Shown here: positions 39,048-49,310 of the stretch, piece after piece
How the letters are laid out: every line of letters begins with the position of its first letter
Numbering within the stretch: the stretch's first letter is position 1
Position numbers and translations under genes: made by a program
Source of the DNA: Paenalcaligenes niemegkensis
GTDB lineage: Bacteria; Pseudomonadota; Gammaproteobacteria; Burkholderiales; Burkholderiaceae_B
DNA: 64,000 bases
NCBI RefSeq assembly: GCF_022230885.1
Contig: NZ_JAKGCT010000004.1
Span: 1,302,001-1,366,000 of the forward strand
Reading direction: 5' to 3'
The notes under the pieces: generated by a model
What the model saw: only the letters and a program-made list of their open reading frames with translations
Databases searched by the model: none
Told to the model about the DNA's origin: nothing

Positions 39048-39494
39048 TTAGACGTTGTGACCTAAATCGGCTGGCAGCTGACCATTATTTTCTGCAAGCT
39101 TTCGCATCACTTCCTTATGCAGCCAAATATTCATAGTGGCAGAATCTTCAGTGCTTCCGGCGTAACCGAGTTCGGCGGCAAGTTGCTTGCGTGCAGCAAG
39201 GCTGCTGTCCAGACCCAGCAATTTCAAAAGGTCGACAATTGACGTTTGCCAGTTCAGCTGCTCCGGGTGCTTGGACTGCATTTCGCTAAGCACCATCGTG
39301 ACATCCACCCTTTGTGCCGCTGCTCGAGCTACCTCTTGCTGGGCCGATGGGTTTACGCTGCCTGTTGAAGGCGGAACATCAGAAGCTGCGGGATTAATAG
39401 AATCTGAGCTTGTGGCCGCAGAGGTGGAGGCAGGATTTTCCTCCGGTTTGTCTGAAGGAAAAATCTTGGCCAAAATATTCTTGAAAATCGACAT
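39048..39494 (-). CDS. DUF3597 domain protein
   Basis: Protein of unknown function, 148 residues from ATG 39494 (MSIFKNILAKIF), picked because AAGGAG lies eight bases upstream. A Pro/Ser/Ala-rich linker (about 17-60) precedes the DUF3597 core (NWQTSIVDLLKLLGLDSSLA, AAELGYAGSTEDSATMNIWL), predicted helical and resembling peptidoglycan- or LysM-associated proteins in context elsewhere. It has its own terminator. Confidence 0.87.
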   Translation of the reverse strand: MSIFKNILAKIFPSDKPEENPASTSAATSSDSINPAASDVPPSTGSVNPSAQQEVARAAAQRVDVTMVLSEMQSKHPEQLNWQTSIVDLLKLLGLDSSLAARKQLAAELGYAGSTEDSATMNIWLHKEVMRKLAENNGQLPADLGHNV

Positions 39495-39661
39495 CGGCTG
39501 ACTCCTTGATGAGTGATCGAATGCGCATAGCGCTGCTTTATCATAGCAAGAACTGTGCCCGACAAAATTAACTTTCATTCACTCACATAACGGCAGACCC
39601 GTACACAAAGTGCAGAGCTGGCGTAAAATTTCTACACAACTCAGGCATGCCAGACTATCAC

Positions 39662-40594
39662 CTAGCATGCATCCTTCATCGACTGAGCGATTTTCCGGGC
39701 ACTCTCGGCGAGCAATTGTTTCTCGGACTCGGACAAATGCGGTGTCAACCTGCGCACAATACCCTGACGGCCAACGATACTGGGCACCGAAAGAGTGGTT
39801 CCGTACTCAGGAACGTGCGATCCCACCGGCAGCACCAATCGTTCATCGTAGAGTATTGCCCGGGTCAACCGTGCCGCCACCACACCGATGCCCAACTGAC
39901 TCGCGCCAGTTCCTTCGATAATGGTGATGTTGGCATGACGTACTTCTTCCTCTATTTCCTTCTGGAATTTCTCACACTGCTCTTCGCCGTAGCCCAGCAC
40001 ATCCATTAGCGGAATTCCTGCTATTCGTACACTAGACCAGACAAAAACCTGAGAGGTGCCATGTTCGCCAAGCACGAGTCCCTCTACAGCGCTTGCATGT
40101 ACGCCCAAATAGCGCGCCACATGAAACTTCAAACGCTGGGTATCCAGAAAAGTTCCGCTGCTGACGACTTTGTCGTGTCCGGCAAGATTCAAGGCCAGCT
40201 CGGCTAGCGGGTCGGGTGGGTCCGTTACCACCAGCAGCACGGCGTCAGGCGCAGCCGCAACAATCTGCGGGACGATGTCCCTATAGACTTTCGCATTTTC
40301 CTCAAGCAATCGCAGGCGGCCATCAGTGTCGTCACGATCGGTCGCGCCACCGTCTTTTTCATTGACACCTGCAGTAATCAGGACTACATCAGCGCCCTTA
40401 AGGTCGGCATAGTCGCCGGCAGTCAGGTCGACTGTTGTCCCCAGGGTTGCGCCGTACTGCAGATCCGCCACCATTCCTTCGGCTCGTGCACGCGTACGGT
40501 TCACAAGGACGATTTCCCGTGCTACCTGTCCTGTCACAAGCGATAGCAGGCATGCACTGCCTACTGCTCCGGCACCTATAATTCCAACTTTCAT
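39662..40594 (-). CDS. ldh: L-lactate dehydrogenase
   Basis: NAD-dependent enzyme interconverting pyruvate and L-lactate, 310 residues from ATG 40594 (MKVGIIGAGAVGSACLL), with AAGGGG as ribosome binding site. The Rossmann GxGxxG is at residues 7-12; the Asp-Arg pair is in DTQRLKFHVA and the catalytic His in VLGEHGTSQVFVWSS. The usual TNP motif reads TDPPDPL. Malate dehydrogenase is excluded less strictly, since the substrate loop (TDRDDTDGRLRLLEEN) is divergent; L-LDH is preferred by overall similarity. Confidence 0.85.
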   Translation of the reverse strand: MKVGIIGAGAVGSACLLSLVTGQVAREIVLVNRTRARAEGMVADLQYGATLGTTVDLTAGDYADLKGADVVLITAGVNEKDGGATDRDDTDGRLRLLEENAKVYRDIVPQIVAAAPDAVLLVVTDPPDPLAELALNLAGHDKVVSSGTFLDTQRLKFHVARYLGVHASAVEGLVLGEHGTSQVFVWSSVRIAGIPLMDVLGYGEEQCEKFQKEIEEEVRHANITIIEGTGASQLGIGVVAARLTRAILYDERLVLPVGSHVPEYGTTLSVPSIVGRQGIVRRLTPHLSESEKQLLAESARKIAQSMKDAC

Positions 40595-40874
40595 TATGCT
40601 GCCCCTTATCTTTAGTGTCCTGACCTTGACTCTGTAAGTTAATAGAATTCGGCCGAGAAGACAATGCACGCTCACTTTGATCGTTCAAGGGTAAATGTCT
40701 TGCAAAAAAACGTAACGTCTCTTTTATGCCGGCGAGCCCTTTTTCTGAACGCTAAAAAGTTATAATTTCAACGTTGGAAAAGCGTTAAGGCGAAAGCAGC
40801 ACGTCATTGACCGGCTGCAGGCGCTCAGACAAGTTACGCTACCACTATCGAATCACGAGTAAAGGAGCATTCCA

Positions 40875-43304
40875 TTGAACTCACCCCTTAAACCCAAGCT
40901 GGGCATTGGCCGAATCTGGCTCTATGTTTTAGCACTTGGTTTGCTTGCTGCCGGCCTGTTTCTGGTCATTGGCGGCGGTACACTCATATCGCGCGGAGGC
41001 AGCTGGTACTTCTTGATCGCTGGTGCTGTGATCAGTGCATCTGCCATAGAAATAGCGCGTGGCCGCTCTACCGGGGCGTGGCTGTTCCTGGCTGTTTTCG
41101 CAGGCACTGTGGTCTGGGCTCTGGCAGATGTTGGTCTGGACTACTGGGGCCTGATTTCACGCTTGCTCGCCATGACATTTCTGGCTGCCGTAGTCGCAAT
41201 CACCCTGCCCTTGCTGCGCAAGGCCGAAGGCAGCAGCGCTTCAGGCAAGCCCGGTGTCCTTCTTGGTGTTGTACTGGGTATTCTGGGGCTAGTGGGCTTT
41301 GGCTCTATGTTCAGCAGTCACCCCGAAGTTATTGCCACAACCCCGGCCAGTCGCCAAATAGCTGTCGCACCAGAGCAGGAACAAAAGAACTGGGCTCACT
41401 ACGGTAACGATGCTGGCACTGGCCGCTTTGCCGCACTGGACCAAATCAATGTCGGCAACGTCAATGAGCTTGAACAGGCGTGGGTGTTCCAAACGGGCGA
41501 CATCCCCGAGTCAACGGGTTCCGGTGCTGAAGACCAGCTGACCCCCATGCAAATTGGTGACAAGCTATTTTTGTGCACACCTAAGAATAACGTTATTGCA
41601 TTAGATGTTGACAGCGGCGAACAGCTTTGGAGACGCGACTTTAATGCTAACGTAGGCGGCGTTTGGGAGCGTTGTCGTGGATTGGCGTATTTTGATGCGG
41701 AAGCTCCTTTGGTTCAGCCGACGGTGCCCGGCTCTACCCCGGTCCCGCCCGTCACCCTGGCCGCCAACAGCAGTTGCCAGCGCCGCGTGCTGATGAACAC
41801 CATTGATTCACGTCTGGTAGCCATTAATGCTGACAATGGCGAGATGTGCGACGACTTCGGCGACAACGGCATTGTCGACCTGAAGGCTAACATTGGCCCC
41901 ATCGCCAACGAGGCCTTCTACACCATGACGGCCGCTCCGACCGTAGCGGGCACAACCGTGGTGGTCGGGGGACGCATTGCCGATAACGTGCAGGTAGACA
42001 TGCCTGGTGGCGTTGTGCGGGGTTTTGATGTCATTACCGGCGAAATGCGCTGGCACTTTGACCCGGGCGCCGACGATCCCAATGCGTCTTTGGGCGACAA
42101 CGACACCTACCAGCGCTCCACACCGAATGTATGGGCTGGAATCTCCTATAATGCAGACATGAACACCGTGTTCCTGCCGCTAGGGTCACCCTCGGTGGAT
42201 CTGTACGGCGCGACTCGCACCGCTCTCGACAGGAAATATGGCGCCACTATACTGGCACTTGACGCTAGCACTGGCAAAGAAAAATGGCACTTCCAGACTG
42301 TGCACAACGATCTGTGGGATTTCGACGTACCCATGGCGCCAGCGCTCATCGACTTCCCTGAAGCAAATGGAAGCAAAGTGCCCGCGGTGGTGGTAGCTAC
42401 CAAAGCTGGACAAATTTTCGTGCTTGACCGCCTGACAGGCCAACCGCTGACCGAAGTCGAAGAACGCGAGGTGCTGCCGGCCAGCATCCCCAACGAAGAT
42501 TACGCCAAGACTCAGCCTGTTTCTGTAGGCATGCCGCAAATTGGTACGCAGACACTAACCGAATCTGATATGTGGGGCGCCACGCTGTTCGATCAGCTCC
42601 TTTGCCGCAATGACTTCAAGGCCATGCGCTACGAAGGCTTGTTCACGGCACCCGATACCGACGTTTCCCTCTCGTTTCCCGGTTCGCTGGGTGGCATGAA
42701 CTGGGGTGGGATTTCGCATGACCCCAACAACGATCTCATCTTCCTGAACGACATGCGCCTGGGGCTGTGGATACGCATGGTCCCACAACAGGCTGGCGAT
42801 CAGATGTCAGACGGCGGCGAAGCCCCCAACACTGGCATGGGACAAGTACCATTGGGCGGCACGCCTTACTCGGTCATCAAGGATCGATTCCTGTCGCCGC
42901 TGGGTATTCCGTGCCAAAAACCGCCCTTTGGCACCATGACAGCCGTGGACCTGAAGACTCAACAAGTCGCTTGGCAAGTTCCTGTTGGCACCGTGAAAGA
43001 CACCGGCCCCATGGGCATCAAAATAGGCTTGCCCTTCGAAGTGGGCATGCCCACCCTGGGCGGCTCGCTGGCCACACAGGGTGGACTGCTGTTCTTTGCA
43101 GGTACCCAGGACTACTATCTGCGAGCTTTCGACACCGCAAATGGTAAAGAGGTGTGGAAAGAACGACTGCCTGTTGGAAGCCAAGGCAGCCCCATCACCT
43201 TCAAGTCGCCTAAAACCGGCAAACAATATGTGGTTATTTCAGCGGGCGGCGCACGACAATCGCCTGACCGTGGCGATTACGTGATCGCCTACAGCCTGCC
43301 CTAA
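40875..43304 (+). CDS. Membrane-bound PQQ-dependent dehydrogenase, glucose/quinate/shikimate family
   Basis: Quinoprotein that oxidises a polyol or sugar in the periplasm and passes electrons to ubiquinone, 809 residues. Start is TTG with AAAGGAG upstream. Five N-terminal membrane helices (about 1-145) are followed by an eight-bladed propeller with tryptophan-docking repeats (NALDVDSGEQLWRRDF, LALDASTGKEKWHFQTVHND, AVDLKTQQVAWQVPVGT). VHNDLWDFDVPMAPAL is the PQQ-site signature. Substrate could be glucose, quinate or shikimate; the pcaIJF genes nearby make quinate/shikimate attractive but unproved. No pqq biosynthesis genes in the window; a PqqU-like receptor faces it. Confidence 0.93.
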   Translation: MNSPLKPKLGIGRIWLYVLALGLLAAGLFLVIGGGTLISRGGSWYFLIAGAVISASAIEIARGRSTGAWLFLAVFAGTVVWALADVGLDYWGLISRLLAMTFLAAVVAITLPLLRKAEGSSASGKPGVLLGVVLGILGLVGFGSMFSSHPEVIATTPASRQIAVAPEQEQKNWAHYGNDAGTGRFAALDQINVGNVNELEQAWVFQTGDIPESTGSGAEDQLTPMQIGDKLFLCTPKNNVIALDVDSGEQLWRRDFNANVGGVWERCRGLAYFDAEAPLVQPTVPGSTPVPPVTLAANSSCQRRVLMNTIDSRLVAINADNGEMCDDFGDNGIVDLKANIGPIANEAFYTMTAAPTVAGTTVVVGGRIADNVQVDMPGGVVRGFDVITGEMRWHFDPGADDPNASLGDNDTYQRSTPNVWAGISYNADMNTVFLPLGSPSVDLYGATRTALDRKYGATILALDASTGKEKWHFQTVHNDLWDFDVPMAPALIDFPEANGSKVPAVVVATKAGQIFVLDRLTGQPLTEVEEREVLPASIPNEDYAKTQPVSVGMPQIGTQTLTESDMWGATLFDQLLCRNDFKAMRYEGLFTAPDTDVSLSFPGSLGGMNWGGISHDPNNDLIFLNDMRLGLWIRMVPQQAGDQMSDGGEAPNTGMGQVPLGGTPYSVIKDRFLSPLGIPCQKPPFGTMTAVDLKTQQVAWQVPVGTVKDTGPMGIKIGLPFEVGMPTLGGSLATQGGLLFFAGTQDYYLRAFDTANGKEVWKERLPVGSQGSPITFKSPKTGKQYVVISAGGARQSPDRGDYVIAYSLP

Positions 43305-43337
43305 AGCCGCTAATCGTACATCTGTAATTTGATATTC

Positions 43338-43368
43338 AGCCCCGGCGCTCAAACGTCGGGGCTTTTTT
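43338..43368 (+). terminator. Rho-independent terminator of the PQQ dehydrogenase gene
   Basis: AGCCCCG (43338-43344) pairs with CGGGGCT (43357-43363), extended by two more pairs, then six T. It also lies 25 bases after the pqqU stop on the other strand and may serve both. Confidence 0.85.
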
Positions 43369-43393
43369 ATAGTCGGCCCGTCGGGCTGCTGAC

Positions 43394-45594
43394 TTAAAAC
43401 TGATACGAAGCACTAAGCCCGGCTATCCAGTTCCGGCCCGGAGCTGGTTCGTAATAGCGGCGAAAGCCCGCATTGATGATAGCCGAGCCTGCGTAGTTAC
43501 GATCAAAAACGTTATCTACCCGGGCAAAGGCATTTACTTTCCAGCTGTCCAGCTGCCACAAATAGCCCGCATGCACCGCCGCTGTAAAATAGCCCGGTGC
43601 CGCCTCATCGTTGGCATCGTTCACATGAAATTTACTTAATAAGCGACCTTCCACACCTGCACGCCAGCCCTGCGGAGGCGCCCAGTCAAGCGAAGCGAAC
43701 AGGGCTTGCCTGGCAATGCCTGGGATTTGATTACCCGAAGGGATCAGGTTGGCAGCTTCTGTGGCACCGCTATAAAAATCATCTCGATATTTCGCATCCA
43801 GGAAGGTGTAGGCAAAGGCACCATGCCAGTGAGGCGCGACCTCTCCCATCCAGCTAAGCTCAAGACCATTGCGGCGGGTACGCCCGGCATTACGATAAGT
43901 AGTGCGGCCTCCATTGGCTTCCGCATTGATTATTTCATCGTCAGTGCGTGTCTGAAATACAGCGGCTGTAAAGAGGCCATCGCCAAGCTTGGCCTTTGCG
44001 CCGACTTCCACGCTGGTATTGACCGAGGGCTGCAGGTCAAAATTAAGTCCTGGCAACTGATCAGAGCGATACGAGATTTCGTTAAAGGTAGGCGTTTCGA
44101 AACCTCGTCCGGCCGTGGCGTACAGATTAAGACCCGGCGTAGCCTGATAGCGCAAAGCGGCCATAGGTAACGCTTTGCTGTAGCGAGCAGAGCCACTGTC
44201 GTCGCCATTGCCAGCGGTAATGTAACGATCATCCGATTTGAAACGCACAGTGCTGTACCGCAGGCCGGCATCCAGCGTCCACTGCTCTGCAAACTGCCAG
44301 GATGCCTGCAGATAGGGGTCTATGTTCCATAGTTCGTTGCTTTCCTTGCGCCGCAACTGACCTTTAACGCCCAGCTGTTCGGTGGCGCCACTGCCGGTGA
44401 AATTCTCATAGCCTCGCCGATCTTCCTTCAAGGCATCGTAGGCAACCCCGGCAATCACAGTCAGGGGCCGGTCGGCAAAGGACAAACGTGAGGTCCAGCG
44501 CGCATCGACTCCGCCATAATCACGGCCCAGATTAATGACTCCCCGGCGTGGCCTTCCGGAGCCTGGGTTGACACCGGAATCGCCTGAAACTGCTCGGTCT
44601 TGCGCTGACCGTAATAGCCCATCACGCGCAAGTCATTATCGGCATTGATGCGCTGCTCGTATACAAGCCCACCCTGAGTCTGCTTGACAGTTTTACGGGT
44701 ATTGAATGTCAGGGCGTTCGGCGCTGCGTTGCGCGGGCTATTCCTGAACTCATCGTACGTTAAGCCCTGGGGATCATCCGCACTGATATCTACGCTATTG
44801 AGAACCACCGTTAGCCTGCTGTCGTTATCAAGCTCCAGGCCCAGTTTGGCATTCGCCAGGTTCTTTCTAGCCGAACTGTGATCGCGATAACCTTCTGTGG
44901 TGTAGCGGCTGGTGCTCAGAACATAATCCATATCACCAGCCTGGGTGCCCGTTGCACCGCTGGCCTTCACGCCATAGCGATACTGGCTATCGCTGCCCAT
45001 GGTAAAGCTCGGGGTAATCGTCAGCGGTCCGCTGCCATCCTCAGTAAATGCCTGAATCACTCCCCCGGACGAATTACCGTATAAAGCTGAGAACGGCCCG
45101 CGCAATACTTCCACCCTGTCTAAGGAGGCGATATCAATATTGGATGTCTGTCCTTGCCCATCAGGCATCGTGGCCGGAATGCCATCCACATACAAGCGAA
45201 TTCCGCGCACACCGAAGGTAGAGCGCGAGCCAAAACCTCGCACGGAAATCTGTAGATCCTGAGCAAAATTCTGCCGGTTCTGAATGAGCATGCCCGGTAC
45301 ACCGCCCAGGCCTTCGGACAGATTGACCTGCATCTGGCCTTCGCGCATCATTGCGCCGTCGATCAGATTAACTGAGGCCGGTACTTCGAAAATTGGACGT
45401 TCGATTTGGGTACTGGTTACGACCACGGGTTTAAGCGTACTGATAACGGGCTCAGCCGTTATAGATGCAGCATCGGGAGCCCCTGAAGGAGCCGACGTCT
45501 GGGCAGCGACAGGGGTAGAAGCAACCAGGGAAGCCGCCGCCATGAGAAAACTATATTTCCGGCTCAGGCGAGCTTTGAGCATGCAAGTAGACAT
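43394..45594 (-). CDS. pqqU: TonB-dependent receptor, PqqU/YncD type (frameshifted)
   Basis: Outer-membrane beta-barrel receptor, about 730 residues when restored. After a signal peptide ending PVAAQ comes the plug domain, where NLSEGLGGVPGMLIQNRQNF, DLQISVRGFGSRSTFGVRG, RLYVDGIPATMPDGQGQTSN and VLRGPFSALYGNSSGGVIQ match E. coli YncD almost residue for residue; barrel segments (LWNIDPYLQASWQF, GNGDDSGSARYSK, YYEPAPGRNW) do too. YncD was shown to import PQQ and renamed PqqU. The frame breaks at the CCCC run 44541-44544; one extra G joins EGHAG to GVINLGRDYGGVDAR. It is convergent with a PQQ enzyme gene, so uptake of external PQQ for that enzyme is a natural reading. Confidence 0.87.
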
Positions 45595-45741
45595 GGGGAA
45601 ACGTCCAAATTGAAGAATAACAGGAGACGCCGTACTGGCAGGCGTAAGCAGAACAGGGACCTACACCCCGTTGCGAAAGAATATCATGTATGCCGTGACA
45701 GACGGCGCTAAGCCCCATGCTAAATAGGGCTGCGCCTCGTT

Positions 45742-46395
45742 TCAGAGCCCGCTATCTCTTCGCCACTCACCCGGAAGCAGCCCATCCAGCGACCACGGCC
45801 CGATACTGACACGTACCAAACGCAAGGTTGGTAGGCCCACCGCAGCGGTCATGCGACGCACCTGCCTGTTTCTTCCTTCAGTAATAACGAGCTCCAGCCA
45901 CGAGGTGGGTATCTGCGCCCGAAATCGTACAGGAGGATTCCGCGGCCAAAGCTTAGGCTCATCAAGTAGCCTGACTTTTGAGGCTAAGGTCAATCCATCG
46001 CTAAGCCTCACCCCGCTTTCCAGCAAATGAAGATGCTCAGGAAGCACCGTCCCTTCAACCTGTACCCAGTATGTTTTAGGCATTTTGTACCTAGGCTCAG
46101 CAATTCGGGCTTGCAGCCGGCCATCGTTAGTCAGCAAAAGCAGGCCTTCGCTGTTGCGGTCCAGCCGTCCGGCGGGATAGACGCCCGGCACATCAACATA
46201 ATCTTTTAAGGTGCTACGCCCCGCCTCGTCGGTGAACTGGGTCAACACATCATAGGGCTTATTGAGCACAATAAGCATTGAGGTGCCCACCGTATCGGGC
46301 TTTGCCTGCATGGCCTTATGCCTTGCATTCGATGAGGGTGCAGTTCTTTGTGTACGAGCATGGGGCGAGGCGCTGCGCCGGGGAGCTGAAGACAT
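45742..46395 (-). CDS. rluE: 23S rRNA pseudouridine synthase RluE-like
   Basis: RsuA-family pseudouridine synthase, about 217 residues. YPAGRLDRNSEGLLLLTNDG contains the catalytic Asp; KPYDVLTQFTDE and VITEGRNRQVRRMTAAVGLPTLRLVRVSIGPW are family blocks. No S4 domain, and a basic, disordered N-terminus (SSAPRRSASPHARTQR) as in E. coli RluE. Start codon is uncertain: ATG 46395 is used, TTG 46413 or ATG 46278 are possible. Confidence 0.88.
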   Translation of the reverse strand: MSSAPRRSASPHARTQRTAPSSNARHKAMQAKPDTVGTSMLIVLNKPYDVLTQFTDEAGRSTLKDYVDVPGVYPAGRLDRNSEGLLLLTNDGRLQARIAEPRYKMPKTYWVQVEGTVLPEHLHLLESGVRLSDGLTLASKVRLLDEPKLWPRNPPVRFRAQIPTSWLELVITEGRNRQVRRMTAAVGLPTLRLVRVSIGPWSLDGLLPGEWRRDSGL

Positions 46396-46534
46396 GGGAT
46401 CAAGAGCAATCAAAAAGAAAGAGTAACGGCATACTGAGAGTGTACTTGCTTGGAGACTGACTGTTTATACCCATCCCCTCTATTCTCCGATGAAGCCAAA
46501 ATCACGCAAGGCATCGCTAAGCCAAGACCAAAAA

Positions 46535-46551
46535 CGTCCGTTAGACGGACG
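46535..46551. promoter_or_regulatory. Palindrome upstream of the pcaIJF promoter, possible activator site
   Basis: CGTCCGTTAGACGGACG has perfect 6-base arms around TTAGA. Its right end is 38 bases before the -35 box, a position typical for an upstream activator. The pca genes are often controlled by IclR- or LysR-type activators; which one acts here is not shown. Confidence 0.4.
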
Positions 46552-46588
46552 AACAAAAGACTGCATTCTCACTGTACGTTCTATTTTA

Positions 46589-46617
46589 TTGACAATAAAA
46601 AAGCTCATACCTACTAT
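46589..46617 (+). promoter_or_regulatory. sigma70 promoter of pcaIJF
   Basis: TTGACA (46589-46594), 17-base spacer, TACTAT (46612-46617). Perfect -35 and best spacing. Leaves a leader of about 105 bases before pcaI. Confidence 0.6.
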
Positions 46618-46727
46618 ATTTTCATCATCGTAAGTAAAGAATCTACCTAAGGCGTCCGCAGCACTACTGCCTTTATCATTAATCCGGCGGCTATCGTAGA
46701 TATAGCCTCTATGTGCGAGAAACGAAA

Positions 46728-47417
46728 ATGATTAACAAAATTTGCCAGACAGCGGCAGAGGCCGTTGCTCCGGTTCACGACGGCGCCACCGTTATGATTG
46801 GTGGCTTTGGTCTGGCCGGTATGCCTGCTCAATTGATTGACGCTCTTATCGATAATGGGGCCGGCAACCTAACCATTATCAACAACAACGCCGGCAACGG
46901 TGATACAGGGCTGGCTGCGCTATTAAAAGCAAAGCGTGTACGTAAAATAATTTGCTCTTTTCCGAGGCAAAGCGACTCGTATGTTTTTGATGAACTCTAC
47001 CATGCCCGGGAAATCGAGCTTGAACTGGTACCTCAAGGCACTCTGGCTGAGCGCATACGTGCTGCAGGGGCAGGCATAGGCGGCTTCTTTACTCCAACAG
47101 CCTATGGTACCTTGCTGGCCGAAGGTAAAGAAACACGTGAAATTGACGGTAAGCACTATGTTCTGGAAGCCCCTTTACATGCCGACTTTGCACTGATCAA
47201 AGCGCATCGTGCCGACCGCTGGGGCAATCTGGTGTATAGAAAAACCGCACGCAATTTCGGTCCTATCATGGCTACTGCCGCCAAGACCACCATTGTACAA
47301 GTCACTGATATTGTCGAGCTGGGTGAACTTGACCCGGAAAGCATCGTGACGCCCAGCTTATTTGTAAATCGGGTTGTAGCACTTGCTTCCGCAGGAGATT
47401 CCAATGAAAAAGCTTAG
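46728..47417 (+). CDS. pcaI: 3-oxoadipate CoA-transferase subunit A
   Basis: Alpha subunit of a family I CoA-transferase that moves CoA from succinyl-CoA to 3-oxoadipate, 229 residues from ATG 46728. GATVMIGGFGLAGMPAQLIDAL is the glycine-rich signature, and LTIINNNAGNGDTGLAALL and SFPRQSDSYVFDELYH follow. It overlaps the beta-subunit start. The neighbouring pcaF thiolase identifies the pathway as beta-ketoadipate; by sequence alone acetoacetate transferase (AtoD/ScoA) would also fit. Confidence 0.88.
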   Translation: MINKICQTAAEAVAPVHDGATVMIGGFGLAGMPAQLIDALIDNGAGNLTIINNNAGNGDTGLAALLKAKRVRKIICSFPRQSDSYVFDELYHAREIELELVPQGTLAERIRAAGAGIGGFFTPTAYGTLLAEGKETREIDGKHYVLEAPLHADFALIKAHRADRWGNLVYRKTARNFGPIMATAAKTTIVQVTDIVELGELDPESIVTPSLFVNRVVALASAGDSNEKA

Positions 47418-48065
47418 TCGAAATGAAATGGCCGCTCTTGTAGCAGCTGATATCCCGGAAGGTGCTATTGTGAACCTGGGCATCGGGATGCCAACCATGG
47501 TGATTAATCACCTTGAGGCCGATCGGGAAGTCCTGTTGCACAGCGAGAACGGTGTTCTGGGCATGGGTCCCGAGCCGGCCAAGGGTGAAGAAGACGAAGA
47601 CCTCATCAACGCCGGAAAGCAATATGTGACACTCTTGGATGGTGGCGCTTATTTTCATCATGCTGACTCCTTCGCCATGATGCGGGGGGCCACATAGACA
47701 TCTGTGTGCTCGGCGCATTTCAAATCTCTGTCACTGGCGATCTAGCCAACTGGAGTACAGGTGCACCTGACGCTATTCCCGCCGTCGGTGGGGCAATGGA
47801 TCTGGCTATCGGCGCCAGGAAAGTCTATGTGATGACCGAGCATTTAACCAAGAAAGGCGAAAGCAAACTGGTCAATAGCTGCTCTTACCCCGTCACAGGG
47901 GTAGGCTGCGTAGATCGCATTTATACAGACCTTGCTATCATTGATGTAACTGATACTGGCTTGGCCGTCAGACAGATTTTCGCCGATCTGAGCTTTGACG
48001 AGCTACAAAAGCTCAGTGGTGTGCACATGCGCTATGAGCCTCTAACACAAACCGGAGCCGTTTAA
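47404..48065 (+). CDS. pcaJ: 3-oxoadipate CoA-transferase subunit B (frameshifted)
   Basis: Beta subunit with the catalytic Glu in LLHSENGVLGMGPEP, 220 residues when restored. ATG 47404 follows GCAGGAG. The frame breaks at the G6 run 47684-47689; one more G joins SFAMMRGGHI to the DICVLGAFQIS continuation, which proceeds through GGAMDLAIGARKVYVMTEH and VDRIYTDLAIIDV. Its stop overlaps the pcaF start (TAATG). Confidence 0.88.
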
Positions 48066-49267
48066 TGTCTGATGCTTATATTTGTGATGCTATCCGTACC
48101 CCTTTTGGTAAATATGGTGGCGCACTTTCGCAGGTACGTACTGATGACCTAGGTGCTGTGCCTATTAAAGCGCTGATTGAGCGTAACCCTGATGTAGACT
48201 GGAACGCCGTTGACGATGTGCTGTACGGCTGTGCAAACCAGGCCGGCGAAGACAATCGAAATGTAGCCAGAATGTCATCGTTACTAGCCGGATTGCCCAC
48301 CAGCGTGGCCGGTTCCACCCTTAACCGCTTATGTGGTTCCGGCCTGGACGCCATCGGCAGCGCAGCGCGTGCCATCCGCACCGGAGAAGCCAGCCTGATT
48401 ATTGCCGGAGGCGTAGAGAGCATGAGCCGTGCTCCCTTCGTTGTAGGCAAAGCCACCAGCGCCTTTGCGCGGACTCAGACCATGGAGGACACAACCATGG
48501 GCTGGCGCTTTGTCAACAAGGCTCTAAAGGCCGCTTATGGCGTCGACAGCATGCCGGAAACCGCCGAGACTGTGGCTACTGAATATAAAATCAGCCGCGC
48601 CGATCAAGACGCCTTCGCCTTACGCAGTCAGGAAAAAGCCGCCCTTGCACAACAGGAAGGCATTTTCGCCAAGGAAATCACTTCCGTCTGGGTTCCCCAG
48701 CGACGCGCCGATCCTATCGAAGTTCGCAATGACGAGCACCTGCGCAGCACGAGCTTGGAAGCGCTCGCGAAACTACGCGGCGTTGTCTCCCCAGAAGGAA
48801 GCGTGACAGCCGGCAATGCATCCGGCATTAATGACGGTGCGGTTGCGCTACTGCTGGCTGACTCGAAATCTGCCGAGAAATATGGTCTGCGCAAGCGGGC
48901 ACGCGTATTAGGAATGGCGACTATTGGCGTCGAACCGCGTATCATGGGTATAGGTCCGGCTCCGGCCACCCAAAAACTGCTGGCCCAGCTAAACATGAGC
49001 CTCGATCAGTTTGACGTGATTGAACTGAATGAAGCATTTGCCAGCCAGGGCCTGGCCGTCTTGCGCATGTTGGGTATCGCCGATGACGATCCTCGCGTGA
49101 ACCCAAATGGCGGTGCCATTGCCCTGGGTCATCCCCTGGGAGCCAGCGGAGCCCGACTGGTCACCACCGCTTTATACCAGCTTGAACGAACACAGGGCCG
49201 CTATGCATTGTGTACCATGTGTATTGGAGTAGGCCAAGGAATTGCCCTGGCCATCGAACGGCTGTAG
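48065..49267 (+). CDS. pcaF: 3-oxoadipyl-CoA thiolase
   Basis: Thiolase that splits 3-oxoadipyl-CoA to succinyl-CoA and acetyl-CoA, last step of the beta-ketoadipate pathway. 400 residues, the exact size of PcaF. Catalytic Cys in [14 protein letters not shown] (about residue 90), His in [16 protein letters not shown] and the second Cys in [30 protein letters not shown] is the typical PcaF/PaaJ N-terminus. Confidence 0.93.
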   Translation: MSDAYICDAIRTPFGKYGGALSQVRTDDLGAVPIKALIERNPDVDWNAVDDVLYGCANQAGEDNRNVARMSSLLAGLPTSVAGSTLNRLCGSGLDAIGSAARAIRTGEASLIIAGGVESMSRAPFVVGKATSAFARTQTMEDTTMGWRFVNKALKAAYGVDSMPETAETVATEYKISRADQDAFALRSQEKAALAQQEGIFAKEITSVWVPQRRADPIEVRNDEHLRSTSLEALAKLRGVVSPEGSVTAGNASGINDGAVALLLADSKSAEKYGLRKRARVLGMATIGVEPRIMGIGPAPATQKLLAQLNMSLDQFDVIELNEAFASQGLAVLRMLGIADDDPRVNPNGGAIALGHPLGASGARLVTTALYQLERTQGRYALCTMCIGVGQGIALAIERL

Positions 49268-49310
49268 ACCCAAAGCCCTTCGTAGTCCTCTAAAGCGTTA
49301 AGGTAGTACG

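Larger units (their letters stand above)
46396..46712. other. Promoter region of pcaIJF
   Basis: About 320 bases between the divergent rluE and pcaI genes. It holds the inverted repeat 46535-46551 and the sigma70 promoter 46589-46617. No gene seen. Confidence 0.6.
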
